Shown: positions 32,664 through 42,366 of the stretch, piece by piece
How the letters are laid out: each line of letters begins with the position of its first letter
How positions within the stretch are numbered: position 1 is the first letter of the stretch
Origin: Oscillospiraceae bacterium
GTDB taxonomy: Bacteria > Bacillota > Clostridia > Oscillospirales > Ruminococcaceae
Length of the DNA stretch: 48,777 nucleotides
Direction of reading: 5' to 3'
Assembly (NCBI GenBank): GCA_017848055.1
Contig: JAGALZ010000052.1
Span: 1-48,777, forward strand
Position numbers and translations under genes: made by a program
The notes under the pieces: generated by a model
Told to the model about the DNA's origin: nothing
Seen by the model: only the letters and a program-made list of their open reading frames with translations
The model's database searches: none

Positions 32664-32882
32664 TTACTTTGATCTCCAAGTAATTCTTCCCTTTGACAAG
32701 TCATAAGGTGACATCTCAACCGTTACCTTATCTCCGGGAACGATACGAATGTAGTTCATTCTGAGCTTTCCGGAAACGTGAGCGAGTATCTTGTGGCCGT
32801 TAGCAAGCTCCACCTGGAACATTGCGTTTGGCAGTGCCTCGAGCACAGTGCCTTCGAGTTCGATTACATCTTCTTTTGACAT
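32664..32882 (-). CDS. infA: Translation initiation factor IF-1
   Basis: A 72-residue OB-fold protein that binds the A site of the 30S subunit during initiation. The entire chain matches the family, from [13 protein letters not shown] through [21 protein letters not shown] to the closing [17 protein letters not shown] precedes the ATG at a rather long distance (about 10-12 nt). It lies 19 nt behind the KOW-domain gene and 67 nt before rpmJ. Confidence 0.98.
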   Translation of the reverse strand: MSKEDVIELEGTVLEALPNAMFQVELANGHKILAHVSGKLRMNYIRIVPGDKVTVEMSPYDLSKGRITWRSK

Positions 32883-32901
32883 AAATTTTCAATCCCCTTT
32901 T

Positions 32902-33177
32902 CTAAGGCGTACAGTCGGCATTTTGCTTCGTATCGGGTTCATACTCTGCTAAAAGCCTTCTCAGTTTTTTGTTTGTCAGCCCGTCAAGCTTAATGACAGT
33001 GTCGGTAGGTGAAATGTGCCTGATGTTTTTCTTTTTGGGGCTTTCGAGCTTTCGCTCCTTGCCGTTTGCGATAAACACCAGACCGTCGTGAGATTCCAGT
33101 GCAACGAAGAAGGAATCCTTGTCACGACCTGCGCACGCCATTACTATCATGCCGGGGGTAATATTCACAACGCTCAT
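32902..33177 (-). CDS. KOW-domain RNA-binding protein
   Basis: A 91-residue protein with a KOW-type beta-barrel segment near the N-terminus (NITPGMIVMACAGRDKDSFFVAL) and a basic KERKLESPKKKNIRHI stretch, resembling the L14e/KOW family. A gene of this kind between map and infA is common in Clostridia; it probably binds ribosomal RNA, but its function is not established. It begins 7 nt behind map. GAGG lies only 2 nt before the ATG at 33177, so an in-frame GTG at 33168 could be the true start. Confidence 0.8.
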   Translation of the reverse strand: MSVVNITPGMIVMACAGRDKDSFFVALESHDGLVFIANGKERKLESPKKKNIRHISPTDTVIKLDGLTNKKLRRLLAEYEPDTKQNADCTP

Positions 33178-33184
33178 AGCCTCT

Positions 33185-33931
33185 TTACTCTGCCGAGAGG
33201 ATTACACATCCATCAGAGGTTACGGCGATTGTATGCTCAAAGTGAGCTGCGAGAGAATTATCTCTTGTGACAACTGTCCAGCCGTCGGAGAGAACCTTTA
33301 TTGCGGCACTTCCTGCGGTTATCATAGGCTCTATGGCGATTACCATACCTGCCATAAGACGCTGTCCTCTGCCCTGTGTTCCGTAATTTGGAACCTCAGG
33401 CTCCTCGTGCATATCCTTGCCGATTCCGTGACCGACAAACTCACGCACGACTGAAAATCCTCTGTCCTCGTTATGCTTTGAAATTGCGTAGCCTATATCA
33501 CCGAGTCTTACACCCGGTTTTACGAGCTCTATTGCCTTGTAGAGACTTTCCTCGGTTGACTTCATAAGAGCCTTTGCGGTATCGGAGACATTTCCGACAG
33601 CGTAGGTTCTTGCGGAGTCGCCGTAGTAGCCGTCTACAATAGCACCCGTATCGACAGAAACTATATCGCCTTCGTTAATCACCCTGCCGCCGGGGATACC
33701 GTGAATGACCTCTTCATTTACTGAAATGCAGGCCGAACCCGGAAATCCACCGTAGCCGAGAAATCCCGACTTTGCGCCATGTGACTGAAAGTACTTTTCT
33801 ATAATTCTGTCCAGCTCCTTGGTTGTCATGCCGGGTCTTATCGACTCGCCGACAAGCTCAAGAGCGTCATGGGTAAGCTTATTGGCTTTTCTGAGCTTTG
33901 CAATTTCTGAGCTGGTTTTAATTATAATCAT
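33185..33931 (-). CDS. map: Methionine aminopeptidase, type I
   Basis: A 248-residue dinuclear metalloenzyme that removes the initiator Met from nascent proteins. The five metal ligands of the family are visible: two Asp in VSVDTGAIVDGYYGDSA, His in FVGHGIG, Glu in IAIEPM and Glu in AHFEHT. There is no N-terminal zinc-finger extension and no 62-residue insert, so this is type Ia. The ATG lies 1 nt behind the adk stop, with GAGGG inside the adk end; translation is coupled. The next gene is the KOW-domain gene. Confidence 0.97.
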   Translation of the reverse strand: MIIIKTSSEIAKLRKANKLTHDALELVGESIRPGMTTKELDRIIEKYFQSHGAKSGFLGYGGFPGSACISVNEEVIHGIPGGRVINEGDIVSVDTGAIVDGYYGDSARTYAVGNVSDTAKALMKSTEESLYKAIELVKPGVRLGDIGYAISKHNEDRGFSVVREFVGHGIGKDMHEEPEVPNYGTQGRGQRLMAGMVIAIEPMITAGSAAIKVLSDGWTVVTRDNSLAAHFEHTIAVTSDGCVILSAE

Positions 33932-33932
33932 C

Positions 33933-34565
33933 TTAGCCCTCGATAGCCTTTAAAGTGAGCTTGGAAGTTTCAGAAACTTCTTCCTGACCTTCTACTGTAA
34001 CGAGCTTGCCCTGCTTGGAATAATAATCCTTGAGGGGAGCTGTCTTTTCGTGGTAGGTCTTTAATCTGTCGATTACTGTTGCAGGCTCGTCGTCCTTACG
34101 GATAACGGTCTTAGCGCCGCAAGCGTCGCAGATGCCCTCTACCTTAGTAGGCTTGAAGTCGATGTGGTAAGAGTTGCCGCAGCCTTCGCAAACACGTCTG
34201 CCGGACAATCTCTTCTGGATTGTTTCGTCCGCAACATAAATCTCAACGACCTTGTCAATCTGAACTCCCATTGCATCGAGAGCCTCAGCCTGCGGAACGG
34301 TTCTTGGGAAGCCGTCAAGAATGAAGCCGTTCTTGCAGTCGTCCTGAGCGATTCTGTCCTTTAAGATACCGATTACGATATCGTCGGATACGAGGTCGCC
34401 TGCATCCATTGCAGCCTTAGCCTTAAGGCCGTACTCTGTACCGTCCTTTACTGCTGCTCTGAGCATGTTGCCGGTAGAGATGGTTGGAATTTTAAGAGCA
34501 TCGCAGATTACTTCTGCCTGTGTACCCTTACCTGCGCCAGGTGCGCCTAAAAGTATCAGATTCAT
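33933..34565 (-). CDS. adk: Adenylate kinase, zinc-LID form
   Basis: A 210-residue enzyme converting AMP and ATP to two ADP. The P-loop GAPGAGKGT is at residues 7-15, and the LID domain has a four-Cys zinc site (Cys126, Cys129, Cys146, Cys149), the form common in Gram-positive bacteria. FILDGFPRT and the late Arg-containing [10 protein letters not shown] segment complete the active site. GGAGG precedes the ATG by about 8 nt. The secY-adk-map order is the standard end of the spc operon. Confidence 0.98.
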   Translation of the reverse strand: MNLILLGAPGAGKGTQAEVICDALKIPTISTGNMLRAAVKDGTEYGLKAKAAMDAGDLVSDDIVIGILKDRIAQDDCKNGFILDGFPRTVPQAEALDAMGVQIDKVVEIYVADETIQKRLSGRRVCEGCGNSYHIDFKPTKVEGICDACGAKTVIRKDDEPATVIDRLKTYHEKTAPLKDYYSKQGKLVTVEGQEEVSETSKLTLKAIEG

Positions 34566-34586
34566 TTGATTTTCCTCCCGTTATTT

Positions 34587-35921
34587 TTATTCAAGGAATC
34601 CCTTATGATGACGCATCATCATGTGAGATTCGAGTGTGCGGACTGTTTCAAGTGCAACGCTTACAACGATAAGCATTGATGTTCCGCCGATTGCAAGGCC
34701 GGTCTGGGTAAATCTTGCGAAGAAGATTGGCACTACTGCCATTACGCCCAGGAAGAATGCGCCGACAATTGTAATCTTAGAGATAACTCTCTTGAAGTAA
34801 TCAGATGTCGGTTTGCCCGGTCTTATACCCTGAATTGCGCCATTGCTCTGACGGAGATTGTTTGCAATCTCGACAGGGTTGTACTGCATCGATACATAGA
34901 AGTAGTTAAATCCTATGATGAGCAGGAAGTACAGTATTGCGTATACCCAGTGGTCAGTGCTGAACCAGTTGAGCAGGTGGTGGTAGAACCACTTGATACC
35001 TGACGAATTTGGACCCGGGTCTGCAATGAACATTTCGAGGGTTGCAGGAAGCGACATAAATGACATCGCAAAGATGATTGGGAGAACGCCTGACATACAA
35101 ATCTTGATTGGAATGTATGAGGACTGTCCGCCGTATACCTTGTTTCCTACGACACGCTTTGAATACTGAATATGGATTCTTCTCTCTGCGTTGTTCATAA
35201 ATACAACAAACGCAACCATCGCAATGAAGAAGATAATGATTATAGGAACTAAAATCATGTACTTAGCTTCGCCTGTACCCATCATCTGGATGAGTCCGAC
35301 TACTGCCTGAGGGCCTCTTGCAACGATACCTGCAAAGATAAGCATTGACATACCGTTTCCAAGTCCCTTTTCGGTAATCTTGTCGCCGAGCCATACGATG
35401 AAGGACGCACCTGCTGTAAAGCATGCGATAATAACAATCTCAGAGAACATCTTTGACTTTGAGAATGTTTCGTAGCCTGTACCTGCATAGTACATAAGAG
35501 CGCCTGCCTTCTTGAGTGTGAGGTAATATGCCCACGCCTGGAAGATAGCGATTCCGAGTCCTACGTATCTGTTAATCTTATTAAGCTTCTTTCTTCCCTC
35601 CATACCTTCCTTCGCAAGTCGCTCCAGAGGAGGAATTGCGTAGGTGAGGAGCTGGACGATAATCTGTGCATTGATATAAGGTCCAACAGAGAGTGCGAGG
35701 ATAGTAGCCTGTGAGAAGGTACCGCCGGAGAGAACATTGAAGTAGCTGAATATGTTACCTGAAGCGGTAGCAGTATTAGCCCAAGCTGCCAGTGCATCTC
35801 TGTCGATAAACGGAACAGGGATTGCGCCTCCGATACGGTAGATGATGATGATGAGCAATGTGTAAAGAATTTTTCTTCTTAAATCCGGAATACTCCATGC
35901 ATTACGAAGAGTCTTTAGCAT
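34587..35921 (-). CDS. secY: Protein translocase subunit SecY
   Basis: A 444-residue channel subunit of the Sec translocase with ten predicted membrane helices. Family features include GGAIPVPFID near the first helix, the plug region after it, the ANNLRQSNGAIQGIRPG cytoplasmic loop (C4 to C5) and the basic C-terminal tail. It exports the lipoproteins and the VWA protein found in this window, among others. The ATG is 1 nt behind the rplO stop, so translation is coupled; adk follows 21 nt later. Confidence 0.98.
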   Translation of the reverse strand: MLKTLRNAWSIPDLRRKILYTLLIIIIYRIGGAIPVPFIDRDALAAWANTATASGNIFSYFNVLSGGTFSQATILALSVGPYINAQIIVQLLTYAIPPLERLAKEGMEGRKKLNKINRYVGLGIAIFQAWAYYLTLKKAGALMYYAGTGYETFSKSKMFSEIVIIACFTAGASFIVWLGDKITEKGLGNGMSMLIFAGIVARGPQAVVGLIQMMGTGEAKYMILVPIIIIFFIAMVAFVVFMNNAERRIHIQYSKRVVGNKVYGGQSSYIPIKICMSGVLPIIFAMSFMSLPATLEMFIADPGPNSSGIKWFYHHLLNWFSTDHWVYAILYFLLIIGFNYFYVSMQYNPVEIANNLRQSNGAIQGIRPGKPTSDYFKRVISKITIVGAFFLGVMAVVPIFFARFTQTGLAIGGTSMLIVVSVALETVRTLESHMMMRHHKGFLE

Positions 35922-35922
35922 T

Positions 35923-36363
35923 TTACATCACCTCAGCCTTCCCGCCTGCTTTCTCAATCTTTTCCTTTGCTGTAGCGGAAAATGCTGCAGCCTTTACAGT
36001 GAGGTTCTTTGTGAGCTCACCGTTACCGAGTACCTTTACTCCGTCAAGCTCCTTCTTGATAAGGCCTGCTGCCTTGAGAAGCTCTGTATCTACAACAGTA
36101 CCGTCCTTGAACATTTCAAGGTCTGAAACGTTAATTACTGTGTACTCTGTTGCAAAAATGTTATTGAAGCCACGCTTTGGTGTTCTTCTTGCCAGTGTTG
36201 TCTGGCCACCTTCGAAGCCAGGTCTTACGCCACCGCCGGAACGTGCGTTCTGACCCTTGTGACCCTTACCTGCAGTCTTACCCCATCCGGAGCCGTGACC
36301 TCTGCCGATTCTCTTTACCTTCTTGGTAGAGCCTTCAGCCGGTGATAATTCGTGCAATTTCAT
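35923..36363 (-). CDS. rplO: 50S ribosomal protein L15
   Basis: A 146-residue protein binding 23S rRNA in the core of the large subunit. It opens with [20 protein letters not shown] and has the Gly-rich basic extension [24 protein letters not shown] typical of L15. The ATG at 36363 follows GGAGG by 8 nt; the frame's earlier start codon at 36372 overlaps that site and is rejected. It lies 19 nt behind rpmD. Confidence 0.97.
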   Translation of the reverse strand: MKLHELSPAEGSTKKVKRIGRGHGSGWGKTAGKGHKGQNARSGGGVRPGFEGGQTTLARRTPKRGFNNIFATEYTVINVSDLEMFKDGTVVDTELLKAAGLIKKELDGVKVLGNGELTKNLTVKAAAFSATAKEKIEKAGGKAEVM

Positions 36364-36382
36364 TATTCGCACCTCCTTGCAA

Positions 36383-36562
36383 TTATGCTTCGGTTACTTT
36401 AATAAGGTGGGAAATCTTCTTAATCTTTCCCTGTGTCTGTGCGTTGTCAGGCTGTGTTGTTACGTCGCCAATCTTTCTAAGACCGAGAGAATTAGCTGTA
36501 GCAACCTGTACCTTTACTCTGTCGTTAAGACTTTTCACAAGTGTGATTTTAAGGTTTGCCAT
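36383..36562 (-). CDS. rpmD: 50S ribosomal protein L30
   Basis: A 59-residue protein ([11 protein letters not shown]...[32 protein letters not shown]). The pattern of K-TLVKS at the start and LGLRKI in the middle identifies L30, a non-essential 23S-binding protein of the large subunit. GGAGGA precedes the ATG. It lies 13 nt behind rpsE and before rplO, as in other spc operons. Confidence 0.96.
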   Translation of the reverse strand: MANLKITLVKSLNDRVKVQVATANSLGLRKIGDVTTQPDNAQTQGKIKKISHLIKVTEA

Positions 36563-36575
36563 TGCTTTTTCCTCC

Positions 36576-37076
36576 TTAGCCCAAGATTTCCTTTACAGTC
36601 TTGCCTCTCTTTGCTGCAACCTGTGCTGCATCCTTTACAGAAGCGAGTCCTGCGATTGTTGCTCTTACAACGTTATATGGGTTGTTTGAGCGAAGCGACT
36701 TTGTTCTGATGTCCTTAATGCCTGCCATTTCAACTACTGAACGTACAGGACCGCCTGCGATAACTCCGGTACCGGGTGCAGCCGGCTTCATAAGAACTCT
36801 GCCTGCGCCGTATGCGCCGACAACCTCGTGAGGAATTGTTGTTCCCTTGAGTGAAATCTTTACGAGGTTTTTCTTAGCGTCTTCGATACCCTTGCGGATA
36901 GCGTCAGGAACTTCGCTTGATTTTCCTGTGCCGAAGCCTACTGTACCATTTCCGTCACCTACTACTACGAGTGCAGAAAACTTCATGATACGTCCGCCCT
37001 TTACGGTCTTAGATACACGGTTGATTGCTACAACCTTTTCGCTAAGTTCCATGTTTGAAGCATCTATTAAAGCCAA
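36576..37076 (-). CDS. rpsE: 30S ribosomal protein S5
   Basis: A 166-residue protein important for decoding accuracy and mRNA entry. The double-stranded-RNA-binding fold region reads [19 protein letters not shown], followed by [20 protein letters not shown] and the [17 protein letters not shown] loop, all standard. The start is TTG at 37076: GGAGG lies 8 nt upstream, while the first ATG in the frame (37052) and the distal one (37115, inside rplR) have no site. This gives [11 protein letters not shown] at the N-terminus, the usual length for Clostridia. Confidence 0.95.
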   Translation of the reverse strand: MALIDASNMELSEKVVAINRVSKTVKGGRIMKFSALVVVGDGNGTVGFGTGKSSEVPDAIRKGIEDAKKNLVKISLKGTTIPHEVVGAYGAGRVLMKPAAPGTGVIAGGPVRSVVEMAGIKDIRTKSLRSNNPYNVVRATIAGLASVKDAAQVAAKRGKTVKEILG

Positions 37077-37092
37077 AAGTATACCCTCCTTC

Positions 37093-37443
37093 TTAGAAAT
37101 TGAGTCCGCCTTCACGGGCTCCCTCTGCTAATTCCTGAACTCTGCCGTGGTAGAGGTAGCCGCCTCTGTCAAATACACAGTCGGTGATACCTGCTGCTGC
37201 AGCGTTCTTTGCGATAAGCTTGCCAACTTCTCTTGCAGCTTCCTTGTTGCCGCCGTTTTCCATTGAAAGGCTTGAAGCGGATGCAAGTGTTACGCCGTTT
37301 ACGTCGTCGATAAGCTGAGCGTAAATATTCTTAGCGGAGCGGAATACATTAAGGCGTGGGCATTCAGGTGTTCCTGAAATCTTAGCACGTACTCTTACGT
37401 GTCTCTTAGCTCTGGCAGATGCTCTGTCAATCTTTTTCACCAT
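37093..37443 (-). CDS. rplR: 50S ribosomal protein L18
   Basis: A 116-residue 5S-rRNA-binding protein. The basic N-terminus ([19 protein letters not shown]) is followed by [19 protein letters not shown] and a closing [24 protein letters not shown], which are L18 hallmarks. AAGGGAG lies about 10 nt before the ATG. It is 19 nt behind rplF and 16 nt before rpsE. Confidence 0.97.
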   Translation of the reverse strand: MVKKIDRASARAKRHVRVRAKISGTPECPRLNVFRSAKNIYAQLIDDVNGVTLASASSLSMENGGNKEAAREVGKLIAKNAAAAGITDCVFDRGGYLYHGRVQELAEGAREGGLNF

Positions 37444-37462
37444 TGTAATTACACTCCCTTAC

Positions 37463-38014
37463 TTACTTCTTTGAGCCCTTACCGGCCTTGCCTTCCTTAC
37501 GGATGATGTGCTCACCATCGTAACGAATTCCCTTGCCCTTATAAGGCTCCGGTGGACGCTTTTCACGAACTTCACAAGCAAACTGTCCAACCTTCTGCTT
37601 GTCAGTACCTGAAATTACAATTGTATTTGCGTTTGGAACGTCAATTTTGATATCTTCGTTCTCAGACATGATTACCTGATGTGAGTAACCGAGGTTCATT
37701 ACAAGGTCCTTGCCCTGCTTTGCTGCTCTGTAACCTACACCTTCGATAATAAGTGTCTTGCTAAAGCCGTTTGTTACGCCCTCTACCATGTTGTTGATGA
37801 GAGTTCTTGTAAGACCGTGAAGTGCTCTGTGAACTCTGTTATCAGATGGACGAGATACTGTGATTACTCCGGCCTCATTCTTAATGCACATATCTGCATT
37901 AAAAGCCTTCTCGAGTGTTCCCTTTGGTCCCTTTACGGTAACTACGTTACCTTCTGCGATTGTTACATCAACTCCGGCAGGAACAGTGATTGGCTTAAGT
38001 CCTATTCTTGACAT
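37463..38014 (-). CDS. rplF: 50S ribosomal protein L6
   Basis: A 183-residue protein near the sarcin-ricin loop and factor-binding centre. The duplicated L6 fold is recognisable: MSRIGLKPITVPAGV at the start, the VKGPKGTLEKAF turn, GLTRTLINNMVEGVTNGFSKTL in the middle, and the conserved PPEPYKGKGIRY near the C-terminus. AAGGAGG precedes the ATG by about 9 nt. Gaps to neighbours are 14 and 19 nt. Confidence 0.98.
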   Translation of the reverse strand: MSRIGLKPITVPAGVDVTIAEGNVVTVKGPKGTLEKAFNADMCIKNEAGVITVSRPSDNRVHRALHGLTRTLINNMVEGVTNGFSKTLIIEGVGYRAAKQGKDLVMNLGYSHQVIMSENEDIKIDVPNANTIVISGTDKQKVGQFACEVREKRPPEPYKGKGIRYDGEHIIRKEGKAGKGSKK

Positions 38015-38028
38015 AATCCGTATCCTCC

Positions 38029-38427
38029 TTACCAGATAAATGCGAGAACTTCTCCGCCGACATTGAGCTCTCTTGCCTTCTTGTCGGTAACGATGCCCTT
38101 AGATGTTGATACGATTGCAATTCCCAATCCCTTCATTACCTTTGGCATATTCTCACAGCTTGTGTACATTCTCAAGCCCGGCTTTGATACTCTTCTGAGT
38201 CCTGAAATTACAGGAGTTCTGTTATCATCGTACTTGAGAGTTATTCTAATAATTCCCTGCTTTCCGTCATCAATTACCTGGAAGCCCTTTACATATCCCT
38301 CGTCTACAAGGATCTGTGTGATTGCCTTCTTTACGTTAGAAGCAGGGACGTCAACTGTTGCGTGCTTTGCAGTACTTGCATTACGAATTCTGGTCAATAA
38401 ATCAGCTATTGTATCAGTAATCTGCAT
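38029..38427 (-). CDS. rpsH: 30S ribosomal protein S8
   Basis: A 132-residue central-domain 16S-binding protein; in E. coli it represses the spc operon by binding its mRNA. It starts [15 protein letters not shown] and ends with [22 protein letters not shown], both typical. AAAAGGAGG precedes the ATG. I looked for an S8-type binding hairpin at the rplX/rplE boundary but could not identify one with confidence. It lies 26 nt behind rpsN. Confidence 0.97.
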   Translation of the reverse strand: MQITDTIADLLTRIRNASTAKHATVDVPASNVKKAITQILVDEGYVKGFQVIDDGKQGIIRITLKYDDNRTPVISGLRRVSKPGLRMYTSCENMPKVMKGLGIAIVSTSKGIVTDKKARELNVGGEVLAFIW

Positions 38428-38453
38428 GCTGTTAACCTCCTTTTAATGAATCT

Positions 38454-38639
38454 TTACCAGCTAGCCTTCTTAACTCCCGGAATCTTACCCTCGTGTGCAA
38501 GCTCTCTGAAGCAGATACGGCAGATGCCGAACTTTCTCAGATATGCGTGAGGTCTTCCGCAGATTTTACATCTGTTGTAAGCTCGAGTAGAAAACTTTGG
38601 TGTAGCCTGCTGCTTGTTTATCATAGACTTCTTTGCCAT
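38454..38639 (-). CDS. rpsN: 30S ribosomal protein S14, zinc form
   Basis: A 61-residue short S14 of the zinc-binding type, with four ligands Cys24, Cys27, Cys40 and Cys43 (RCKICGRP and GICRICFRE). It sits in the head of the 30S subunit. Only this zinc form is in the window; a zinc-free paralogue, when present, is usually elsewhere under zinc control. GGAGGAAA precedes the ATG. Neighbours rplE and rpsH are 20 and 26 nt away. Confidence 0.98.
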   Translation of the reverse strand: MAKKSMINKQQATPKFSTRAYNRCKICGRPHAYLRKFGICRICFRELAHEGKIPGVKKASW

Positions 38640-38659
38640 GACTTATTTCCTCCTCTTTC

Positions 38660-39199
38660 TTACTTAGCAAATGGAGCGCCCATAAGTGAGAGCAGTTCCT
38701 TTGCCTCTTCGTCGGTATTAGCTGTTGTGATAAAGTTAATATCCATACCACGAACCTTGTCAATCTTATCGTACTCGATTTCAGGGAATATAAGCTGTTC
38801 CTTGATACCGGTTGAGTAGTTTCCTCTTCCGTCGAAAGAGTTGCCGTTGATGCCTCTGAAGTCACGTACACGTGGGAACGCTACGTTGAAGAGTCTGTCA
38901 ACGAACTCGTACATCTTTTCGCCTCTGAGGGTTACCTTTACGCCGATTACCTGTCCTTCTCTGAGCTTGAAGTTAGCTACAGACTTCTTAGAACGGCATA
39001 CTACCGGCTTCTGACCTGTGATTGCAGAAAGGTCAGTCATAATTGCTTCGATAACCTTTGTGTTATCCTTGTCAGCTCCGCAGCCTACGTTGATAACTAC
39101 CTTATCGAGCTTTGGAACCTGCATTGCATTTGTGTAGCCGAATTTCTTTACAAGAGCAGGAGCTACGCTGCTGTCATAAAATTCCTTAAGTCTAGCCAT
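38660..39199 (-). CDS. rplE: 50S ribosomal protein L5
   Basis: A 179-residue protein that binds 5S rRNA and contacts the P-site tRNA. It opens with [20 protein letters not shown], has [23 protein letters not shown] in the middle, and [17 protein letters not shown] towards the end, all typical. The ATG at 39199 follows GGAGGA by about 8 nt; the frame runs upstream into rplX but without a usable site. It lies 17 nt behind rplX. Confidence 0.97.
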   Translation of the reverse strand: MARLKEFYDSSVAPALVKKFGYTNAMQVPKLDKVVINVGCGADKDNTKVIEAIMTDLSAITGQKPVVCRSKKSVANFKLREGQVIGVKVTLRGEKMYEFVDRLFNVAFPRVRDFRGINGNSFDGRGNYSTGIKEQLIFPEIEYDKIDKVRGMDINFITTANTDEEAKELLSLMGAPFAK

Positions 39200-39216
39200 C
39201 GTATTTCTCCTCCTTC

Positions 39217-39543
39217 TTAGAATTCTTCGCCACAGCCTGCGTTCTTGCAGACTCTTGACTTTGTACCGTCCTTGTTGATTACGTGGCCGATACGGGTTGG
39301 CTTTCCGCACTTAGGGCATACTGCCTGAACCTTGCATGCGTAAATTGCCTTCTCAGCCTTTACGATGCCGCCTGCTTCGCCCTGTCTTCTTGGCTTAACA
39401 TGCTTTGTAGCAATGTTTCTGCCTTCGATGATTACCTTCTTTTCCTTTGGGGAAACCTGAAGGACCTTACCTGTCTGACCCTTATCCTTACCGGAAAGGA
39501 TTACGACTGTGTCGCCTGTCTTTACATGAATCTTGTTCATCAT
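39217..39543 (-). CDS. rplX: 50S ribosomal protein L24
   Basis: A 108-residue assembly-initiating protein with an N-terminal KOW motif ([20 protein letters not shown]). The C-terminal part has four cysteines (Cys76, Cys79, Cys99, Cys104) in a zinc-ribbon arrangement around [16 protein letters not shown]. Two ATG codons in tandem start the frame; GGAGG lies 7 nt before the first. Gaps are 13 nt to rplN and 17 nt to rplE. Confidence 0.97.
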   Translation of the reverse strand: MMNKIHVKTGDTVVILSGKDKGQTGKVLQVSPKEKKVIIEGRNIATKHVKPRRQGEAGGIVKAEKAIYACKVQAVCPKCGKPTRIGHVINKDGTKSRVCKNAGCGEEF

Positions 39544-39556
39544 TACGACACCTCCA

Positions 39557-39925
39557 TTAAAGTACTTCCGGAGCGAGGGAAAGAATCTTCATGAAATCCT
39601 TGTCACGAAGCTCTCTTGCCACAGGTCCAAAAATACGTGTTCCTCTTGGGTTCTTATCTTCCTTTACTATAACAGCTGCGTTCTCGTCGAAACGGATATA
39701 TGTTCCGTCGTCACGACGAAGACCCTTAGCTGAACGAACTATTACTGCTTTTACAACATCGCCCTTCTTTACCTGTCCGCCAGGTGCTGCCTTCTTTACT
39801 GAAGCTACTACGATGTCGCCGATGTTTGCATATCTTCTGCGTGTACCGCCCAAAACTCTGATACACATAAGCTCCTTTGCTCCTGTGTTATCAGCAACCT
39901 TGAGATAAGTCTGCATCTGTATCAC
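39557..39925 (-). CDS. rplN: 50S ribosomal protein L14
   Basis: A 122-residue protein at the subunit interface (bridge B8). It starts [18 protein letters not shown] and has the conserved [16 protein letters not shown] and the late [15 protein letters not shown] block. The start codon is GTG at 39925 with GGAGG 8 nt upstream; the ATG three codons later is too far from the site. It is separated from rpsQ by 53 nt, longer than most gaps in the cluster. Confidence 0.97.
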   Translation of the reverse strand: MIQMQTYLKVADNTGAKELMCIRVLGGTRRRYANIGDIVVASVKKAAPGGQVKKGDVVKAVIVRSAKGLRRDDGTYIRFDENAAVIVKEDKNPRGTRIFGPVARELRDKDFMKILSLAPEVL

Positions 39926-39978
39926 AGTACGTTCCTCCTTTCAAACTTTCTTAAAGTGTTTTTAAAGCTTGGTTTTTA

Positions 39979-40236
39979 TTACTTAGCCTGCTCAATAACT
40001 CTGACCAGACGCCATCTCTTATCCTTTGACAGAGGACGTGTCTCCATAACCTCAACCTTGTCTCCGATGTTGCAGACATTGTTTTCGTCATGTGCCTTGA
40101 GCTTAACTGTTCTTTTGATGATTTTCTTGTAAAGAGGGTGTGCAACGTTATCTGCGATTGCAACTACGATTGTCTTGTCCATCTTGTTGGAAACAACCTT
40201 ACCTACTCTTGTCTTTCTAAGATTTCTCTCGCTCAC
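39979..40236 (-). CDS. rpsQ: 30S ribosomal protein S17
   Basis: An 85-residue OB-fold protein that binds 16S rRNA early in assembly. It reads [21 protein letters not shown] near the start and [18 protein letters not shown] near the end, both typical. The start codon is GTG at 40236 with GGGAGG 8 nt upstream. It lies 18 nt behind rpmC. Confidence 0.97.
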   Translation of the reverse strand: MSERNLRKTRVGKVVSNKMDKTIVVAIADNVAHPLYKKIIKRTVKLKAHDENNVCNIGDKVEVMETRPLSKDKRWRLVRVIEQAK

Positions 40237-40254
40237 AGTTAAATCCTCCCTTCA

Positions 40255-40455
40255 TTACTTCTGGTCTGCGGATTCTTTCTCGCGGATGATTGTATTTACG
40301 CGAGCAATATCCTTCTTAACAGCCTTCATTCTCTGAGGGTTATCAAGCTGGTTTACAGCGTGCTGAAAACGGAGATTGAAAAGCTCCTTGTTGAGCTCTG
40401 CAAGCTTCTCATTGAGTTCTGCTACTGACATATCTCTGATTTCGTTTGCCTTCAT
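40255..40455 (-). CDS. rpmC: 50S ribosomal protein L29
   Basis: A 66-residue, almost wholly helical protein near the exit tunnel, where it helps bind trigger factor and SRP. The core ELNKELFNLRFQHAVNQLDNP is diagnostic. Its ATG overlaps the rplP stop as TAATG, so translation is coupled to rplP. S17 follows after 18 nt. Confidence 0.97.
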   Translation of the reverse strand: MKANEIRDMSVAELNEKLAELNKELFNLRFQHAVNQLDNPQRMKAVKKDIARVNTIIREKESADQK

Positions 40456-40886
40456 TATTGCTCACCACCCTTTTCTTCGGAATCCTTCTTAACAAACTTA
40501 CACTTGATAGGAAGCTTATGCATTGCAAGACGAATTGCTTCTCTTGCAGCTTCTTCGCTTACGCCTGCAATTTCAAACATTACACGGCCCGGCTTTACTA
40601 CTGCTACCCAGTACTCAGGAGCACCCTTACCTGAACCCATTCGAGTTCCGAGTGGCTTCTTTGTTACCGGCTTGTCAGGAAATACCTTAATCCATACCTG
40701 TCCGCCACGCTTGATGTATCTTGTCATAGCGATACGGGCAGCCTCAATCTGGTTTGAAGTAATCCATGCTGGTTCGAGAGCCTGGAGACCGAACTGTCCG
40801 TCGGTTACCTTGTTTCCTCTCATTGCCATACCGGTCATACGACCTCTGTGGACTCTTCTATACTTTACTCTCTTTGGAAGCAGCAT
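40455..40886 (-). CDS. rplP: 50S ribosomal protein L16
   Basis: A 143-residue protein that organises the tRNA-binding region near the peptidyl-transferase centre. It starts [19 protein letters not shown] and contains [22 protein letters not shown] and [19 protein letters not shown], which define the family. Its ATG overlaps the rpsC stop (TAATG), and its own stop overlaps rpmC in the same way. Confidence 0.98.
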   Translation of the reverse strand: MLLPKRVKYRRVHRGRMTGMAMRGNKVTDGQFGLQALEPAWITSNQIEAARIAMTRYIKRGGQVWIKVFPDKPVTKKPLGTRMGSGKGAPEYWVAVVKPGRVMFEIAGVSEEAAREAIRLAMHKLPIKCKFVKKDSEEKGGEQ

Positions 40887-41692
40887 TACTTGTTACCTCC
40901 TTCACGCTTTGTGTATGGTCTTGCAGCTCTTGGCTTTCTGTCGCCGTTCTGGCTGCGACGCTTTCTTTCAGGCTTATCAGCTGAAGCCTTGCTCTGGGAT
41001 GGTGCTACCTCTCCCTTGAGTACTTCGCCTCTGTAAATCCAAACCTTTACGCCAATCTTGCCGTAGGTTGTGAGTGCTTCTGCTGTACCGTAGTCGATGT
41101 CAGCTCTGATTGTCTGAAGTGGAATTGTACCTTCGTGGTAGTTTTCGCTTCTTGCAATTTCAGCTCCGCCGAGTCTGCCTGAGCACTTGCACTTGATACC
41201 CTTTGCACCAAGCTTCATTGCTCTGCCGATTGCCTGCTTCATTGCTCTTCTGTATGATACTCTGTCTTCGAGGTCGTGAGCAATCTTTTCAGCAACGAGC
41301 TGTGCGTTGATGTCAGGTGTCTTAACCTCTACGATGTTGATGATTACGGACTTTCCGGTCATCTTTTCGATTGTCTGACGAAGCTTTTCGATTTCAGCTC
41401 CGCCTCTGCCGATGACGATACCAGGCTTTGCACAGTGAATGTGAATCTTCACCTTTCCGTTGCTTCCCTGCTCGCCTGCAAAACGTTCAATCTCAATGGT
41501 TGGTACGCCTGCGTAAAGCGACTTGCTTTCAGGGTTCTTGGTTCTGGTGTTGAGCGCCTTTATGATGAACTTTCTTATCTTGTAGTCCTCAACGAGTGTA
41601 TCGCCAAAAGTATTCTTATTTGCAAACCAGCGGGAATCCCAATCCTTGATTACGCCTACACGAAGACCGTGTGGATTAACTTTCTGTCCCAT
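40886..41692 (-). CDS. rpsC: 30S ribosomal protein S3
   Basis: A 268-residue protein at the mRNA entry tunnel with helicase function. It starts [20 protein letters not shown]; the type II KH motif is [19 protein letters not shown]. The C-terminal tail after about residue 215 is long and basic ([26 protein letters not shown]) and probably disordered. AGGAGG precedes the ATG. It lies 18 nt behind rplV and overlaps rplP by 1 nt. Confidence 0.98.
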   Translation of the reverse strand: MGQKVNPHGLRVGVIKDWDSRWFANKNTFGDTLVEDYKIRKFIIKALNTRTKNPESKSLYAGVPTIEIERFAGEQGSNGKVKIHIHCAKPGIVIGRGGAEIEKLRQTIEKMTGKSVIINIVEVKTPDINAQLVAEKIAHDLEDRVSYRRAMKQAIGRAMKLGAKGIKCKCSGRLGGAEIARSENYHEGTIPLQTIRADIDYGTAEALTTYGKIGVKVWIYRGEVLKGEVAPSQSKASADKPERKRRSQNGDRKPRAARPYTKREGGNK

Positions 41693-41710
41693 AGTTTACC
41701 TCCTCTTAGC

Positions 41711-42046
41711 TTAATCTCTTTCCTTGAGAACAACGGTGATGTGCGATGTTCTCTTAAGAATTCTGAATGCTCTGCCCTGAGCTCTTGGCATAATTCTCTT
41801 CATTATCGGTCCCGGACAAACATAACACTGTGCAACATAGAGATTGTTCTTGTCCATGTTATGATTGTTCTCTGCATTTGCAGCGGCGGACTTCAGAAGC
41901 TTTTCCAAGTATTCGCTGGCAGCCTTAGGTGTGTGCTTAACAATTGCGAGTGCAACGTTTAAATCCTTGCCTCTGATAAGGTCCAGTACAATCTGTACCT
42001 TACGTGGAGCAATTCTGGCAGTTTTAAGAATTGCCTTTGCTTCCAT
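41711..42046 (-). CDS. rplV: 50S ribosomal protein L22
   Basis: A 111-residue protein with a beta-hairpin reaching into the exit tunnel, where mutations give macrolide resistance in other bacteria. The hairpin region [24 protein letters not shown] is intact and of normal length. The N-terminus reads [27 protein letters not shown], typical. Gaps to rpsS and rpsC are both 18 nt. Confidence 0.98.
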   Translation of the reverse strand: MEAKAILKTARIAPRKVQIVLDLIRGKDLNVALAIVKHTPKAASEYLEKLLKSAAANAENNHNMDKNNLYVAQCYVCPGPIMKRIMPRAQGRAFRILKRTSHITVVLKERD

Positions 42047-42064
42047 TTGAACTCCTCCTTTCTG

Positions 42065-42346
42065 CTATTTACCGTTGTTTGAAGTCTTAGAACCTGCGTG
42101 GCCCTTGAAAGTTCTTGTCGGTGCAAACTCACCAAGCTTATGACCTACCATATCCTCAGTTACATAAACCGGAATGTGCTTTTGACCGTTGTGAACAGCG
42201 AATGTATGACCTACGAAATCAGGGAAGATAGTTGAAGCACGGCTCCAAGTTTTTAAAACCTTCTTCTCTCCTGCTTCGTTCATAGCCTTTACTCTTTTCA
42301 GAAGAACCTCCTGTACGTAAGGTCCCTTCTTAATACTTCTACCCAT
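42065..42346 (-). CDS. rpsS: 30S ribosomal protein S19
   Basis: A 93-residue head protein of the small subunit that pairs with S13. It starts [11 protein letters not shown] and has the conserved [25 protein letters not shown] and [19 protein letters not shown] precedes the ATG. It lies 20 nt behind rplB and 18 nt before rplV. Confidence 0.98.
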   Translation of the reverse strand: MGRSIKKGPYVQEVLLKRVKAMNEAGEKKVLKTWSRASTIFPDFVGHTFAVHNGQKHIPVYVTEDMVGHKLGEFAPTRTFKGHAGSKTSNNGK

Positions 42347-42366
42347 TACATCTGCCTCCTTTCAGA

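Noticed and set aside
37077..37115. rpsE start at 37115 inside rplR
   Set aside because: No ribosome binding site, and the extension does not fit S5; TTG at 37076 has GGAGG 8 nt upstream.
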